This document shows positions 43,289-50,629 of a stretch of DNA of 64,000 bases, piece by piece. The notes beneath the pieces are model-generated. The model did not search any database. It was not told the origin of the DNA and was given only the letters and a program-made list of their open reading frames with translations. The stretch comes from Nitrobacteraceae bacterium AZCC 1564 (GTDB lineage Bacteria; Pseudomonadota; Alphaproteobacteria; Rhizobiales; Xanthobacteraceae). Every line of letters begins with the position of its first letter. Position 1 is the stretch's first letter. The position numbers were made by a program, and so were the translations under genes. The stretch spans positions 5,161,001-5,225,000 of the forward strand of contig JBAGRR010000001.1 in assembly GCA_036924835.1 (NCBI GenBank), read 5' to 3'.

Positions 43289-43410
43289 GAGTCTTGGAGA
43301 GAAATGGCCAGCCGGTTCCGAGAGCCACATGCGGGTGATCAGGGTCTGGAAGCCTGATCACCACATCCGGCAGTCGCTCAACCAAGAGCTTTTGCATGCG
43401 TTCCAAAAAA
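43289..43410. repeat. Copy 1 of a 120-bp repeat with an internal hairpin
   Basis: Starts ACGAGTCTTGGAGAGAAATG and contains the perfect dyad GGTGATCAGG (43332-43341) / CCTGATCACC (43351-43360). A second copy lies 489 bp downstream at 43778. It is the left end of a tandem duplication that also carries the small gene at 43503. Confidence 0.8.
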
Positions 43411-43502
43411 AAATCCCGGCGGATCTGCCAATTGATCGGGCTTTAGAATGGCGCTCAAACGATCAAGAAAATCGAACGTTCCCGGTGTCCTGTCTTCACT
43501 TT

Positions 43503-43697
43503 CTAGCGCAGGCTCTCGTTACGCGGTACGCGATATTTTCTCGATGATGGGACAGCAGGAGAGCGATCTGCCGAGGGCGTTTCCTGCTCTTGCGCCGGTT
43601 GCGGGCGCTTCCGTTTCCGCCACGCATCTGCCTCCTGTTGAAGCTTCGCGGCCCAGCGGCGTTCGACGTTATCAATGACATGCTGTGGAAGATCCAT
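43503..43697 (-). CDS. Small hydrophilic protein, duplicated (copy A)
   Basis: 64 residues beginning MDLPQHVIDNVERRWAAKLQ after a strong AAGGAGG; the rest is charged and helical (QEADAWRKRKRPQPAQEQET). It is a paralogue of the 43979 gene, with which it shares about the first 45 residues. Sequence upstream of it repeats the 3' end of the 44232 gene, so it is one half of a tandem duplication. Similar short proteins occur in Bradyrhizobium (from memory). Function unknown. Confidence 0.6.
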   Translation of the reverse strand: MDLPQHVIDNVERRWAAKLQQEADAWRKRKRPQPAQEQETPSADRSPAVPSSRKYRVPRNESLR

Positions 43698-43777
43698 TTT
43701 GGCCTCCTTAACCCTGCCAGCGTCCGCGAAACGGCGCAGCCGCGTTGCGCTCTGCCGCCTGGCGGCGGTCCGCCCAC

Positions 43778-43905
43778 GAGTCTTGGAGAGAAATGGCCAG
43801 CCGGTCCCGGGAGCGACATGCCGGTGATCAGGGTCTGGAAGACTGATCACCACATCCGGCATCGCTCTAACCAAAAGCTTTTGCGTGCGTTCCAAAAAAA
43901 TCGCG
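43778..43905. repeat. Copy 2 of the 120-bp repeat with internal hairpin
   Basis: Same opening as copy 1 with scattered substitutions, and the dyad GGTGATCAG (43823-43831) / CTGATCACC (43843-43851). Its spacing from copy 1 equals the spacing of the two small genes, which shows a segmental tandem duplication. Confidence 0.8.
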
Positions 43906-43978
43906 GCGAATCTGCCATCCGACTGGATCCTGGCGCGTCACCCTTTCCCACGCGACGGATCCAAATGCGGAATGGCAC

Positions 43979-44221
43979 TCAAACGATCAAAATCGAACGA
44001 TCCTTCCCGTGTCCTGCGATCGCTTTCCGAGTGAGCTTTCGTTGTGCGGCACCCGATATTTTTATCGATGACGGGACAACGCGAGAGCGATCTGTCCGGG
44101 GCGTTTCAAGCTCTTGCGCTTGTGGCGGGCGCTTCCGATTTTGCCATGCATCCACCTCCTGTTGAAGCTTCGCAGCCCAGCGGCGTTCGACATGATCGAT
44201 GACATGCTGTGGAAGTTTCAT
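43979..44221 (-). CDS. Small hydrophilic protein, duplicated (copy B)
   Basis: 80 residues starting MKLPQHVIDHVERRWAAKLQ, followed by QEVDAWQNRKRPPQAQELET. The ATG at 44221 is preceded by TAAGGAGG, in which TAA is the stop of the 44232 gene, so the two are translationally coupled. It keeps a longer C terminus than copy A (AQRKLTRKAIAGHGKDRSIL). No signal or domain recognised. Confidence 0.65.
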   Translation of the reverse strand: MKLPQHVIDHVERRWAAKLQQEVDAWQNRKRPPQAQELETPRTDRSRVVPSSIKISGAAQRKLTRKAIAGHGKDRSILIV

Positions 44222-44231
44222 CTCCGCCTCC

Positions 44232-44588
44232 TTACGCTGCGAGTAGCCGCGAAACGGAGCCGACGCGTTGCGCCTTACCGCCCGGCCGGGGCTTGCCGCC
44301 CGGCGGGAGCGGCGGACCGCCGTCCAGTTCACGCAGAGCTTCGAGAATGTCGTCGATTGAGACGGGAGCGCTTAATCCCGAAGGAGCCCGCAGGCCGGGA
44401 CAGGATGCGACTGTCGCCGCGTCTGAGGCCCACGAGGCCAGGATGGCGCGTTTCTCGCTGAGAGTGAGATTGCTGCTCTCCACCACGTCGCGCGGGTGGC
44501 GGAAAACCTTGTCCGGATGGAGAAGGGCGTTGATATCGAAGACGTTGTTGCCTGGACCACGTCCAGCAGGTGCGGTCGTCGGCCGCAT
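44232..44588 (-). CDS. Small conserved protein, unknown function
   Basis: 118 residues. It starts MRPTTAPAGRGPGNNVFDIN and contains LLHPDKVFRHPRDVVESSNL, TLSEKRAILASWASDAATVA and SIDDILEALRELDGGPPLPP. This pattern is familiar from small Bradyrhizobium proteins of unknown function. ATG 44588 has GGAGG 6 bp upstream; the frame continues further but through repeat debris. It is first in a two-gene unit with the 43979 gene. Confidence 0.7.
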   Translation of the reverse strand: MRPTTAPAGRGPGNNVFDINALLHPDKVFRHPRDVVESSNLTLSEKRAILASWASDAATVASCPGLRAPSGLSAPVSIDDILEALRELDGGPPLPPGGKPRPGGKAQRVGSVSRLLAA

Positions 44589-44647
44589 GGTTGCCTCCAT
44601 GGGGTTGACGCGTTGAATGTTGATAAGCGAATGAAAGGCTGCCGCGG

Positions 44648-44717
44648 CACGTTCCGATTCCCCGAAGTCCCCTGGACGGACGCGCAGGAAAAATCGGCCG
44701 AACTTCTGAACCATCGC
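44648..44717. repeat. Degenerate CTAG-type palindrome remnant
   Basis: GATTCCCCGAAGTCC on the left and GGCCGAACTTCTGAACCATC on the right resemble arms of two family hairpins. The loop GGAAAAATCGG is the one seen in the 43109 copy. The terminal CTAGs are lost. It lies between the 44232 gene and the end of hsp20. Confidence 0.5.
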
Positions 44718-44743
44718 ACGAGCGGCAGCCTGACTGCAGTTCA

Positions 44744-45199
44744 TTAAGCGGCTTTCGCCTCGATCTGTTCGGGCTGCTTCGACGGCGCACCGCTGATCGC
44801 GATCTGCCGGGGCTTCATCGCTTCCGGCACCTCGCGCACCAGTTCGATGACCAGCAGGCCGTCCTTGTACTGAGCCGACTTCACCTCGACATGGTCGGCG
44901 AGTGTGAACTGGCGCTTGAAGGCGCGCGTCGAAATCCCGCGGAAGAGATAGATTCGATCGCTGTCCTTTTCGCTCTTTTGACCTTCTAGGGTCAGCACGT
45001 TCTGCTCGACGGTCAGCGAAATCTCATCCGGACTGAACCCGGCCAACGCCACCGAAATCTGGAAGCGGTTCTCGTCCAGACGCTCGATATTGTAATGGGG
45101 ATAATTGTCTTCCGCGGTCCGCTGGACCTCATCGAAGACATCGAACAGACGGTCGAACCCGATCGTCGACCGCCACAGAGGGCTCCAATCATACCTCAT
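44744..45199 (-). CDS. Small heat shock protein Hsp20 (IbpA-like)
   Basis: 151 residues. The N terminus MRYDWSPLWRSTIGFDRLFD is the rhizobial class A pattern. The alpha-crystallin domain has YPHYNIERLDENRFQISVAL and GFSPDEISLTVEQNVLTLEG, the IRDIFRGI-like RGISTRAFKRQFTLADHVEV and the C-terminal IAISG anchoring motif. It binds unfolding proteins as an ATP-independent holdase. ATG 45199 follows AAGGAGG, itself embedded in a ROSE-like leader (45200-45312), and a sigma32-type promoter lies upstream. Confidence 0.95.
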   Translation of the reverse strand: MRYDWSPLWRSTIGFDRLFDVFDEVQRTAEDNYPHYNIERLDENRFQISVALAGFSPDEISLTVEQNVLTLEGQKSEKDSDRIYLFRGISTRAFKRQFTLADHVEVKSAQYKDGLLVIELVREVPEAMKPRQIAISGAPSKQPEQIEAKAA

Positions 45200-45312
45200 A
45201 ACCAAATCCTCCTTAGAGCAAGTTGGGTATGAGCCGGCGCCGGACACCCGCCGGCATCCGTCTCATTGCCTGGGCCCTGATCGAGGCGCCCAGCTCGCCT
45301 CCCGGCGACGGC
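45200..45312 (-). ncRNA. ROSE-type RNA thermometer in the hsp20 leader
   Basis: The untranslated leader ends in CTTGCTCTAAGGAGGATTTG just before ATG 45199. This is the conserved ROSE end, in which UUGCU faces the AGGAGG ribosome binding site and opens on heating. Upstream, GAGACGGATGCCGGCGGGTG and TCCGGCGCCGG follow the stem order known for Bradyrhizobium ROSE elements (from memory). Translation should rise with temperature. Confidence 0.85.
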
Positions 45313-45318
45313 AAAAAA

Positions 45319-45345
45319 ATCAGGACGCCCAAAAAAAGTTTCAAG
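45319..45345 (-). promoter_or_regulatory. Candidate sigma32 promoter for hsp20
   Basis: On the minus strand CTTGAAA (45345-45339) is a perfect sigma32 -35 element. A CCTGATTT-like -10 box (about 45324-45317) follows roughly 14 bp later. It is directly upstream of the ROSE leader. The -10 match is weak. Confidence 0.5.
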
Positions 45346-45560
45346 GGGGAAAGAAAAAATTTTTGTAAGAAACTTCGCAAGGAATTAGGAGCAGCTTTCG
45401 CCTTTAGGAAAGCTTTCACCTTCAGAAATTGCGCGTCGGCAGGCGCCACGGGGGGCGACGGCAATCCTCTTGAACGGGAAAATTCGTTTTATTATTTTCG
45501 CGACCGGGCAGGGCCCGAATTCCAACACGTAAAGGACTGTAACGACCGTCTAGGGTGACG

Positions 45561-45785
45561 ATGATGATCGACGACAAGCTAGCGCACATCCGCTCCACCA
45601 TTAGCAACATCCGCCGCTATCGCCGTTTGCTGGAGACCCAACTGACCGAGATCGAGCGGCAATTCATCGAACGGCGTCTCTCTGAGGAGAGAGCAACGCT
45701 CGACACGCTCCAGGCAGAAACCTTCCCCATGGCCTTTCGGCCGCCGCCTCAAGCGGGTCCGGAAACGTCGCCACCTCACCGGTGA
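45561..45785 (+). CDS. Small coiled-coil-like protein, unknown function
   Basis: 74 residues, starting MMIDDKLAHIRSTISNIRRY, then RRLLETQLTEIERQFIERRL and SEERATLDTLQAETFPMAF; mostly helical with heptad-like spacing. It is divergent from hsp20. The stop TGA is inside a perfect 20-bp palindrome (45771-45790). It is probably a small heat-responsive or regulatory protein; family not recognised. Confidence 0.6.
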   Translation: MMIDDKLAHIRSTISNIRRYRRLLETQLTEIERQFIERRLSEERATLDTLQAETFPMAFRPPPQAGPETSPPHR

Positions 45786-45790
45786 GGTGG
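45771..45790. repeat. Perfect 20-bp palindrome across a stop codon
   Basis: CCACCTCACCGGTGAGGTGG is fully symmetric, with the TGA stop of the 45561 gene in its right arm and the GTG of the next frame at 45782. It could be a protein-binding site or a transcription stop without a loop. Confidence 0.7.
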
Positions 45791-46045
45791 CCCATAACGA
45801 ATGATGTTCTCGACTTTTTGATCCATGGGCATGCGAAGGTCACTGGGCATTATAGATTTCCGCCTGCCTCGCGCAGGCTCGGCAAGTCCGAGCGCGCGTT
45901 CATCGAGGAGCGGCTCAAGCGGGAAGAGGCGGCCTATCGCTGGTATCGTGGTTCAGAAGTTCGTCCGATTTTTCCTGCGAGTCTTTCCAGCGAACTTCTG
46001 AACCTGAACCACGCTAGGATCATAGATTTACTGGTGTCCCTTTGA
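45782..46045 (+). CDS. Small protein truncated by a palindromic element
   Basis: The frame from GTG 45782 encodes TNDVLDFLIHGHAKVTGHYR and then LGKSERAFIEERLKREEAAY, which resembles the 45561 protein (EIERQFIERRLSEERATL). After RWYRG the coding runs into the palindromic element at 45943, so residues beyond about 53 are element sequence. It is probably a diverged, interrupted paralogue. Confidence 0.35.
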   Translation: MRWPITNDVLDFLIHGHAKVTGHYRFPPASRRLGKSERAFIEERLKREEAAYRWYRGSEVRPIFPASLSSELLNLNHARIIDLLVSL

Positions 46046-46092
46046 TTCCGAAGTTCGCATCCGAGCAAGACTGCGCGAACTTCGGAATAGAC
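45943..46092. repeat. Composite CTAG palindromic element, partly decayed
   Basis: Hairpin 1 ends CTTCTGAACC...CACGCTAG (46014-46017), with left arm GTGGTTCAGAAGTTCG from 45948. The 13-nt linker is GATCATAGATTTA. Hairpin 2 begins CTGGTGTCCCTTTGATTCCG at 46031 and its right arm fades after AACTTCGGAAT. The loop of hairpin 1 is the reverse complement of the loop at 43109. Confidence 0.75.
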
Positions 46093-46115
46093 GCGCGGAG
46101 TGCCGAAACAGGAAG

Positions 46116-46276
46116 TCACTCTCGGTGTTTCGAATCGCGAACCGCCTGCGGCGTGTTGCGGAAGCTGATGGCCATGCGATTATAGCTGTTCATCAGGTGG
46201 ATTGCGATCGTGAGGTCGACGAGCTGCTTCTCATCGAAAACCTCACGCGCGGCGTTGTATGCACTGTCCGCGATCA
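46116..46276 (-). pseudogene. C-terminal remnant of a carboxymuconolactone decarboxylase/AhpD-like gene
   Basis: KLIADSAYNAAREVFDEKQL, then VDLTIAIHLMNSYNRMAISF and RNTPQAVRDS read in one minus-strand frame, ending at TGA 46116. DEKQLVDLTIAIxLMNxYNRxAISF is the C-terminal pattern of AhpD-type carboxymuconolactone decarboxylase proteins. The catalytic CxxC half is missing. It is joined directly to the end of the OYE gene, suggesting a deletion between them. Confidence 0.65.
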
Positions 46277-47452
46277 GCTTGCCGCCGCTTGCAGCGCTAC
46301 CGATCGATATGTCGGGAAGTCCGTGTAACCCACCTCGCCGCGTCGGGTGTAATAAGTTGATCGGTCCGCTACGGCCAATGGCGAGCCGTGCCTGAGACGC
46401 TCAACAAGGTCTGGGTTTGCGATATACGGTCTGCCGAAGGCGATCAGGTCCACCAGTCCGCTGTTGAGCGAAGCTTGGGCGCGCTCACGGTCATTGAAGC
46501 CGCCACACCAGATGAAGGCGCCAGGAAACACTGCGCGAGCCTTGGCCAGCAGAGCATGGTCGAGGTACCGAGGCTTGAACTCCGCCGACTCCATGTTTCC
46601 TTCGGGCATCAGCTCGTAGAGTAGATGGATGTATGCCACGCCGCGGCGCCCCAGTTGCTCGACAACGTACAGAAATGTTTCCTCGACAAGAGGGTCCGCC
46701 GGCATGGAGCCGTACTTGCCGTAAGGAGACAGGCGAACACCCACGCGCCCTGGACCGAATTCAGCCACCACCGCATCGACGACTTCCATCAGGAAGCGCG
46801 TACGATCTTCCATGCTGCCCCCGCCGTAGCGGTCGGTGCGCGTATTGAGCACCGAGTTCATGAACTGCTCGATCAGATAGCCGTTGGCCGCATGGAGTTC
46901 GACACCATCGAACCCGACCTTCCGTGCATTGGCGGCGGCTTTGGCAAAGGTGCCGACCATGGCCGACACCTCATCCGTGCTGAGGGGCCTCGGCGTCTCC
47001 GCAGGCATGAAACGCAACCGTCCGTCCGGGCCATGGGCGAACACCTCCGAACCCTCAGCCCTTTCCTCGGTCACGCCGACGGGGGCCTGGCCGTTCGGGA
47101 GAATCGAGGAATGGGCCAGCCTGCCGACGTGCCACAACTGCATAAAGATCGTGCCGCCATGCCGGTGAACCTCATCGGTCACCAGACGCCAGCCCCGCAT
47201 TTGGGCTTCCGAGTGGATTCCGGGTATCCGCGCGTAACCGTGGCTGGACTGATCCACGTCGTTGACTTCGGAAATGATCAGGCCGGCACTGGCCCGCTGA
47301 CCGTAATAGGTGGCCATCATCTTATTCGGTAGGTCACCATCGGTCGGGAGCGTGCCCTCGGACGTCCGCGTGCGGGTCATGGGTGCCATGACGATGCGGT
47401 TCTTCAGCGGGACGATGCCGCCAAGCCGTTGAGATTCAAAAAGGTTGAACAT
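46274..47452 (-). CDS. Old Yellow Enzyme family NADH:flavin oxidoreductase
   Basis: 392 residues, FMN-binding TIM barrel. FNLFESQRLGGIVPLKNRIV, then MAPMTRTRTSEGTLPTD is the OYE N terminus. The substrate His/Asn pair lies in GVELHAANGYLIEQF, and the FMN phosphate site in WCGGFNDRERAQ and LIAFGRPYIANPDL. It reduces activated alkenes, nitro compounds or quinones with NAD(P)H. ATG 47452 follows GAGGA. It is divergent from an HxlR regulator, a common redox-stress pair. The extreme C terminus may come from a deletion junction. Confidence 0.93.
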   Translation of the reverse strand: MFNLFESQRLGGIVPLKNRIVMAPMTRTRTSEGTLPTDGDLPNKMMATYYGQRASAGLIISEVNDVDQSSHGYARIPGIHSEAQMRGWRLVTDEVHRHGGTIFMQLWHVGRLAHSSILPNGQAPVGVTEERAEGSEVFAHGPDGRLRFMPAETPRPLSTDEVSAMVGTFAKAAANARKVGFDGVELHAANGYLIEQFMNSVLNTRTDRYGGGSMEDRTRFLMEVVDAVVAEFGPGRVGVRLSPYGKYGSMPADPLVEETFLYVVEQLGRRGVAYIHLLYELMPEGNMESAEFKPRYLDHALLAKARAVFPGAFIWCGGFNDRERAQASLNSGLVDLIAFGRPYIANPDLVERLRHGSPLAVADRSTYYTRRGEVGYTDFPTYRSVALQAAAS

Positions 47453-47469
47453 AGATCTTCCTCGGAACA

Positions 47470-47491
47470 TTATGGATTGATTGCTCCATAA
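47470..47491. promoter_or_regulatory. Candidate HxlR operator
   Basis: TTATGGA-TTGATTGC-TCCATAA is a perfect 7-bp inverted repeat with an 8-bp spacer in the 96-bp divergent promoter between the OYE and HxlR genes. HxlR dimers bind such symmetric sites. Confidence 0.6.
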
Positions 47492-47548
47492 GTATCTAGT
47501 TCTCGAGAGCCCATCCCTCTACACACCGTTTGGTCAGTGGTTGGCAAA

Positions 47549-47926
47549 ATGAAGATCATCAACAGATTGCCGGGCTTGCCGGTCGAGCGCGCGCTCAAGG
47601 TCCTTTCGGGACGCTGGAAGGCGGTCATTCTTTATGCGCTGATGGATGGCCCGCAACGCACATGCGATCTGGACAAGCGCATTGTCGGCATCTCGCAGAA
47701 GGTGTTGATCGAGCAACTGCGAGCGCTTGAGGAACATGGAGTGGTGAGCCGGCAGTCCAGCGCCGTCGATAGTCAGGGGATCGAATACCTGCTCACCCCG
47801 CTCGGCGAAAGCCTGCGGCCCGTGTTGGATTCACTCATCGAATGGGGAGCCCATCACGCCAAGGAGCTCGATGAGGTCCATAGGCTTCTGCCATGCGACG
47901 CTGTCGTTCGAGATCGTATGACCTGA
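47549..47926 (+). CDS. HxlR family transcriptional regulator
   Basis: 125 residues, winged HTH. RALKVLSGRWKAVILYALMD, then CDLDKRIVGISQKVLIEQLR and ALEEHGVVSRQ is the family core. Cys residues in RTCDLDKR and LLPCDAVV could sense electrophiles, as in YodB/QorR-type members (inference). ATG 47549 is preferred over GTG 47537. It probably represses the OYE gene and itself. Confidence 0.9.
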   Translation: MKIINRLPGLPVERALKVLSGRWKAVILYALMDGPQRTCDLDKRIVGISQKVLIEQLRALEEHGVVSRQSSAVDSQGIEYLLTPLGESLRPVLDSLIEWGAHHAKELDEVHRLLPCDAVVRDRMT

Positions 47927-48173
47927 CGCCTATTGGCTATTGCCGTCCGAGACGTGATTTCAGACGGTCAGGTGTGAATCGCATGATGGAGCCGAGCCGG
48001 ATCATCGCCTTGGCGACGTGCGGACCAACAAGCGTCGGCACAACCGTCCGGCGCTGACGCTTGCTACAGACCAATGACTATCCGTCACATCCGCGACTTG
48101 TCCGCGAGTTGCAATCAACGTCGCGCGATGATCTGCCTCGCGTCTCGTGCATGTGCAATCGCTCATGAAGAAA
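47927..48173. other. Intergenic stretch, no gene seen
   Basis: No supported gene or repeat other than the terminator at 48174. The minus-strand frame here lacks a ribosome binding site and family features. Confidence 0.3.
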
Positions 48174-48200
48174 AACCCGGCGCGGTGCACGCGCCGGGTT
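48174..48200 (-). terminator. Terminator of the KGG stress gene
   Basis: AACCCGGCGCG and CGCGCCGGGTT (48174-48184, 48190-48200) form an 11-bp stem with a 5-nt loop; on the minus strand it is followed by TTTTCTTC. It lies 68 bp after the stop at 48268. Confidence 0.8.
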
Positions 48201-48267
48201 GAGTTTATGGGGGAGACGTTACAGTTGTCGGAGAGATGTCACATCGGCTGATTGGCTCTGTGGTTGA

Positions 48268-48480
48268 TCAGCTCTTTCCGCCCTTATGGCCAGCCTCGCT
48301 CGCCTTCTGGCGGTCATTTGCGAAGTTGCCGGGGTTTCCGCCTTGCTGTCGATGCGAGCCGCCACTCTGTTGCTGCTGTCCACCGTGGCTATGCTCGCCG
48401 CCCTTCTTTCCGGCCTCAGCCGCGCGCTGAGGATTGTTCGCGAAGTTACCGGGGCCGCCCCGTTGTTGTTCATTCACCAT
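48268..48480 (-). CDS. KGG-repeat general stress protein
   Basis: 70 residues with two KGG stress motifs: GGPGNFANNPQRAAEAGKKG and GNPGNFANDRQKASEAGHKG, joined by a Gln/His/Gly-rich linker. It is hydrophilic and intrinsically disordered like YciG/GsiB. It is expected under general stress response control. ATG 48480 has GGAGA 7 bp upstream. Confidence 0.9.
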   Translation of the reverse strand: MVNEQQRGGPGNFANNPQRAAEAGKKGGEHSHGGQQQQSGGSHRQQGGNPGNFANDRQKASEAGHKGGKS

Positions 48481-48624
48481 TGCCGTTCTCCGTCTCTACC
48501 ATGACGGGTCAACGTGGTGCTCGCGATGGGGTTGGCCAGGAACTGTGAAATCTTCGTGATTTCTCGCCTCCAAAGGCGATTGCAGTTGTTAAGGACACTT
48601 GCAGCTCAAGAAACTTTCACTTGG

Positions 48625-48816
48625 TCAAGTGTCGTTCTGTTGCGGACCTACACTGTCGACTTTCGCAACGTGATATCCTGCCGGAACAATGCGATCTTCC
48701 TCATCTGGTATCGGAACGTCGACAACGAGCCCATCGATGAGTGCAGCTTCCCAGACTTCCTTTTCGGTCGGGAACGGGCGGCCGATCTGCTTGTCGCCTT
48801 CGAAGAGCGCGTACAT
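48625..48816 (-). CDS. Small protein, unknown function
   Basis: 63 residues beginning MYALFEGDKQIGRPFPTEKE, then VWEAALIDGLVVDVPIPDEE and DRIVPAGYHVAKV. It is acidic and globular-looking, without signal or membrane helix. ATG 48816 is 5 bp after GGAGG. Short homologues of this type are common in Bradyrhizobium as hypothetical proteins (from memory). Confidence 0.65.
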   Translation of the reverse strand: MYALFEGDKQIGRPFPTEKEVWEAALIDGLVVDVPIPDEEDRIVPAGYHVAKVDSVGPQQNDT

Positions 48817-48895
48817 GCGAGCCTCCAATTTATGTTTTGACGCGTTTCGCCACTTCGCTTGAAAACGCTTCTGAGATTAAAGCCCAAAACTAAAA

Positions 48896-48926
48896 CCCCG
48901 CCAGTTACCGAAGTAAGCTGACGGGG
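48896..48926 (-). terminator. Hairpin terminator downstream of the 49046 gene
   Basis: CCCCGCCAG (48896-48904) and CTGACGGGG (48918-48926) pair with one wobble and a 13-nt loop; the minus strand continues into TTTTAG. It closes transcription of the minus-strand gene ending at 49046. Confidence 0.6.
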
Positions 48927-49045
48927 CTTTGTGCTGATACTTCGGTCGGATTTCTCCCTGATCATATCAGCAATTAATCAACGGCCATGTCGCTTGCTCG
49001 TTCCTGCCGGAACAGCCTTTATTTTGGTAGGAGCGGGGCCGGCGC

Positions 49046-49267
49046 CTAACCGCGTACAAGATGCGGACGGACTTTTTCTTCAGCCTTTTTCGCGAGCCTA
49101 TAGTCTTCAAGAAACTCGATGTTCGTGTAAGCACCTTGCTTCGCGAGCAAGTGATAGATGCTTCCGATATGGCGCAGCCAGAATTTCGCAGGGCTACACG
49201 GAAGTCTGCGGGCCTCCATAATGGTTCGTCTTGCGTGCGCCATGAGGTAGTCGGTTGAATCTGACAT
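49046..49267 (-). CDS. Small protein, unknown function
   Basis: 73 residues: MSDSTDYLMAHARRTIMEAR, then LPCSPAKFWLRHIGSIYHLL and NIEFLEDYRLAKKAEEKVRP. Basic and helical with no export signal. The ribosome binding site is weak, but codon use and the downstream terminator support it. Not recognised. Confidence 0.55.
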   Translation of the reverse strand: MSDSTDYLMAHARRTIMEARRLPCSPAKFWLRHIGSIYHLLAKQGAYTNIEFLEDYRLAKKAEEKVRPHLVRG

Positions 49268-49398
49268 ATGGAGCCAACGTATCGGCTCTGCGTGCGTTCC
49301 TCGGCCAGTGCACTGGATTTGATGTTCGTGCCGGCATTTCGGCGAGTCCTCGGTATGAACGTCAAATCCAAAAAAAGCGCATGAGCTTCATAGAGTTG

Positions 49399-49493
49399 CT
49401 AGTGTCCTGAAATTAAAGTTCGCCTCATGGTGCCGCGCGCTCCATAGCGAACTCTAATTTCAGGACACGCGCACTTCTGAACCACCACACTAG
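49399..49493. repeat. CTAG palindrome plus a half palindrome at a gene end
   Basis: Hairpin CTAGTGTCCTGAAATTAAAG to ...TTTCAGGACAC (49399-49467), whose loop matches the 42858 copy although the stem differs. It is followed directly by only the right half of a second hairpin (GCACTTCTGAACCACCACAC then TAG). The final CTAG (49490-49493) supplies the stop of the epimerase gene. Confidence 0.85.
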
Positions 49494-50482
49494 TGAGCCT
49501 GAACTGGATAGGGACCTCCTTGAAACTCTTTGTCGTGATAACCTTTGCGGCCAACCGCACGGGCTAGGGGGCTGCGAAAATCCTCGCCATTACCCAACAG
49601 TTGCAATGCCCGCCGGAAATCCCATTGCGGTCTCCATCCCAGCTTTGAAACCGCGGGCTGGCTCACATAGACGCGATCAATTTCATCGAACATCGACCAG
49701 CTTTTTTCGGCATAAACCGGTTCGGCTTCAGGAAAGATCCGTTGAACCACATCCGATGGATTACGCCGCAACTCCTGAAGGTCGCTCTGGGTGAAGGGTG
49801 TAGGCGAGGATACGATAAATCGGCTGAAATGGAGTTGAGGTGCGCATTCCAGGGCGAGCAAATGCGCCTGCACAACATCATCCAGGTCGACGCGGCGATA
49901 AAGCAACTCGTTCAGTTGTGCATTGTCCCGACTGAAGCGATTGCGGATGGAAGGAGAGTCGTCTTCTTCAGGAAAGAAACGCGATGTCCTAAGAATGATG
50001 ACCGACAATTTTCGCCGGCGCCCAAACATTTCACAAAGATGCTCAGCGCAGAGCTTCGTCGTACCATAGATGTTCTTTGGTATGGGAACGACATCCTCGG
50101 TGATCCAGGCGGCTGGCATCCCCGGGGCTGGCGTCAAGGCCGATCCGAAGGCGCTCGTCGTGCTTGTGAACACGAAGCTTTTGACACCGGCTTCAGCCGC
50201 CACATCGAGGAGATTGAGCGTGCCGGTCACATTCGTGTCGACGAACTCCTGATGGGAATGCGTCACCACATGCGGCTTGTGCAGCGTGGCAGCATGGATC
50301 ACCGATCGAACCCCGCCGCGAAACAGATCGTGCAGGAAGTCCCGATCGCTGATCGACCCCACATGATCAGTATAAGGCGACGGTTTTATATCGATGCCGA
50401 TTGCGGACCGATTTGACCCCCGCAGAACCCGCATTACGGCTTCACCCAGGTGTCCTGCGCTTCCCGTTACAAAGATCGTCAT
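49490..50482 (-). CDS. NAD-dependent epimerase/dehydratase family protein
   Basis: 330 residues, extended SDR. TIFVTGSAGHLGEAVMRVLR is the NAD site. Next come SVIHAATLHKPHVVTHSHQE and catalytic YGTTK (VPIPKNIYGTTKLCAEHL near 145). It is likely a nucleotide-sugar or small carbonyl epimerase/dehydratase; substrate unknown. ATG 50482 matches the fold start. Its stop is the CTAG of a palindromic element, so the last residues (after about WRPQWDFRRALQLL) may have been changed by the insertion. Confidence 0.9.
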   Translation of the reverse strand: MTIFVTGSAGHLGEAVMRVLRGSNRSAIGIDIKPSPYTDHVGSISDRDFLHDLFRGGVRSVIHAATLHKPHVVTHSHQEFVDTNVTGTLNLLDVAAEAGVKSFVFTSTTSAFGSALTPAPGMPAAWITEDVVPIPKNIYGTTKLCAEHLCEMFGRRRKLSVIILRTSRFFPEEDDSPSIRNRFSRDNAQLNELLYRRVDLDDVVQAHLLALECAPQLHFSRFIVSSPTPFTQSDLQELRRNPSDVVQRIFPEAEPVYAEKSWSMFDEIDRVYVSQPAVSKLGWRPQWDFRRALQLLGNGEDFRSPLARAVGRKGYHDKEFQGGPYPVQAH

Positions 50483-50629
50483 GACCCACACTGCCACTGT
50501 TGATGCCGGCAACTTCATGGAAGAAGGGGGCGCAAGCGTCGAAAATCGTGCATTCCCCCCATCTTAGCGAATCTGACGACATTGGATGACGCATAAATTA
50601 TGCGTGGATACATGCGGGCTGAAGCGTCG

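Noticed and set aside
43176-43406. Minus-strand frames beginning MERMQKLLVERLPDVVIRLP in the 120-bp repeats
   Set aside because: The similarity between the two copies follows the DNA repeat and its hairpin. There is no ribosome binding site and the frames run into unrelated sequence.
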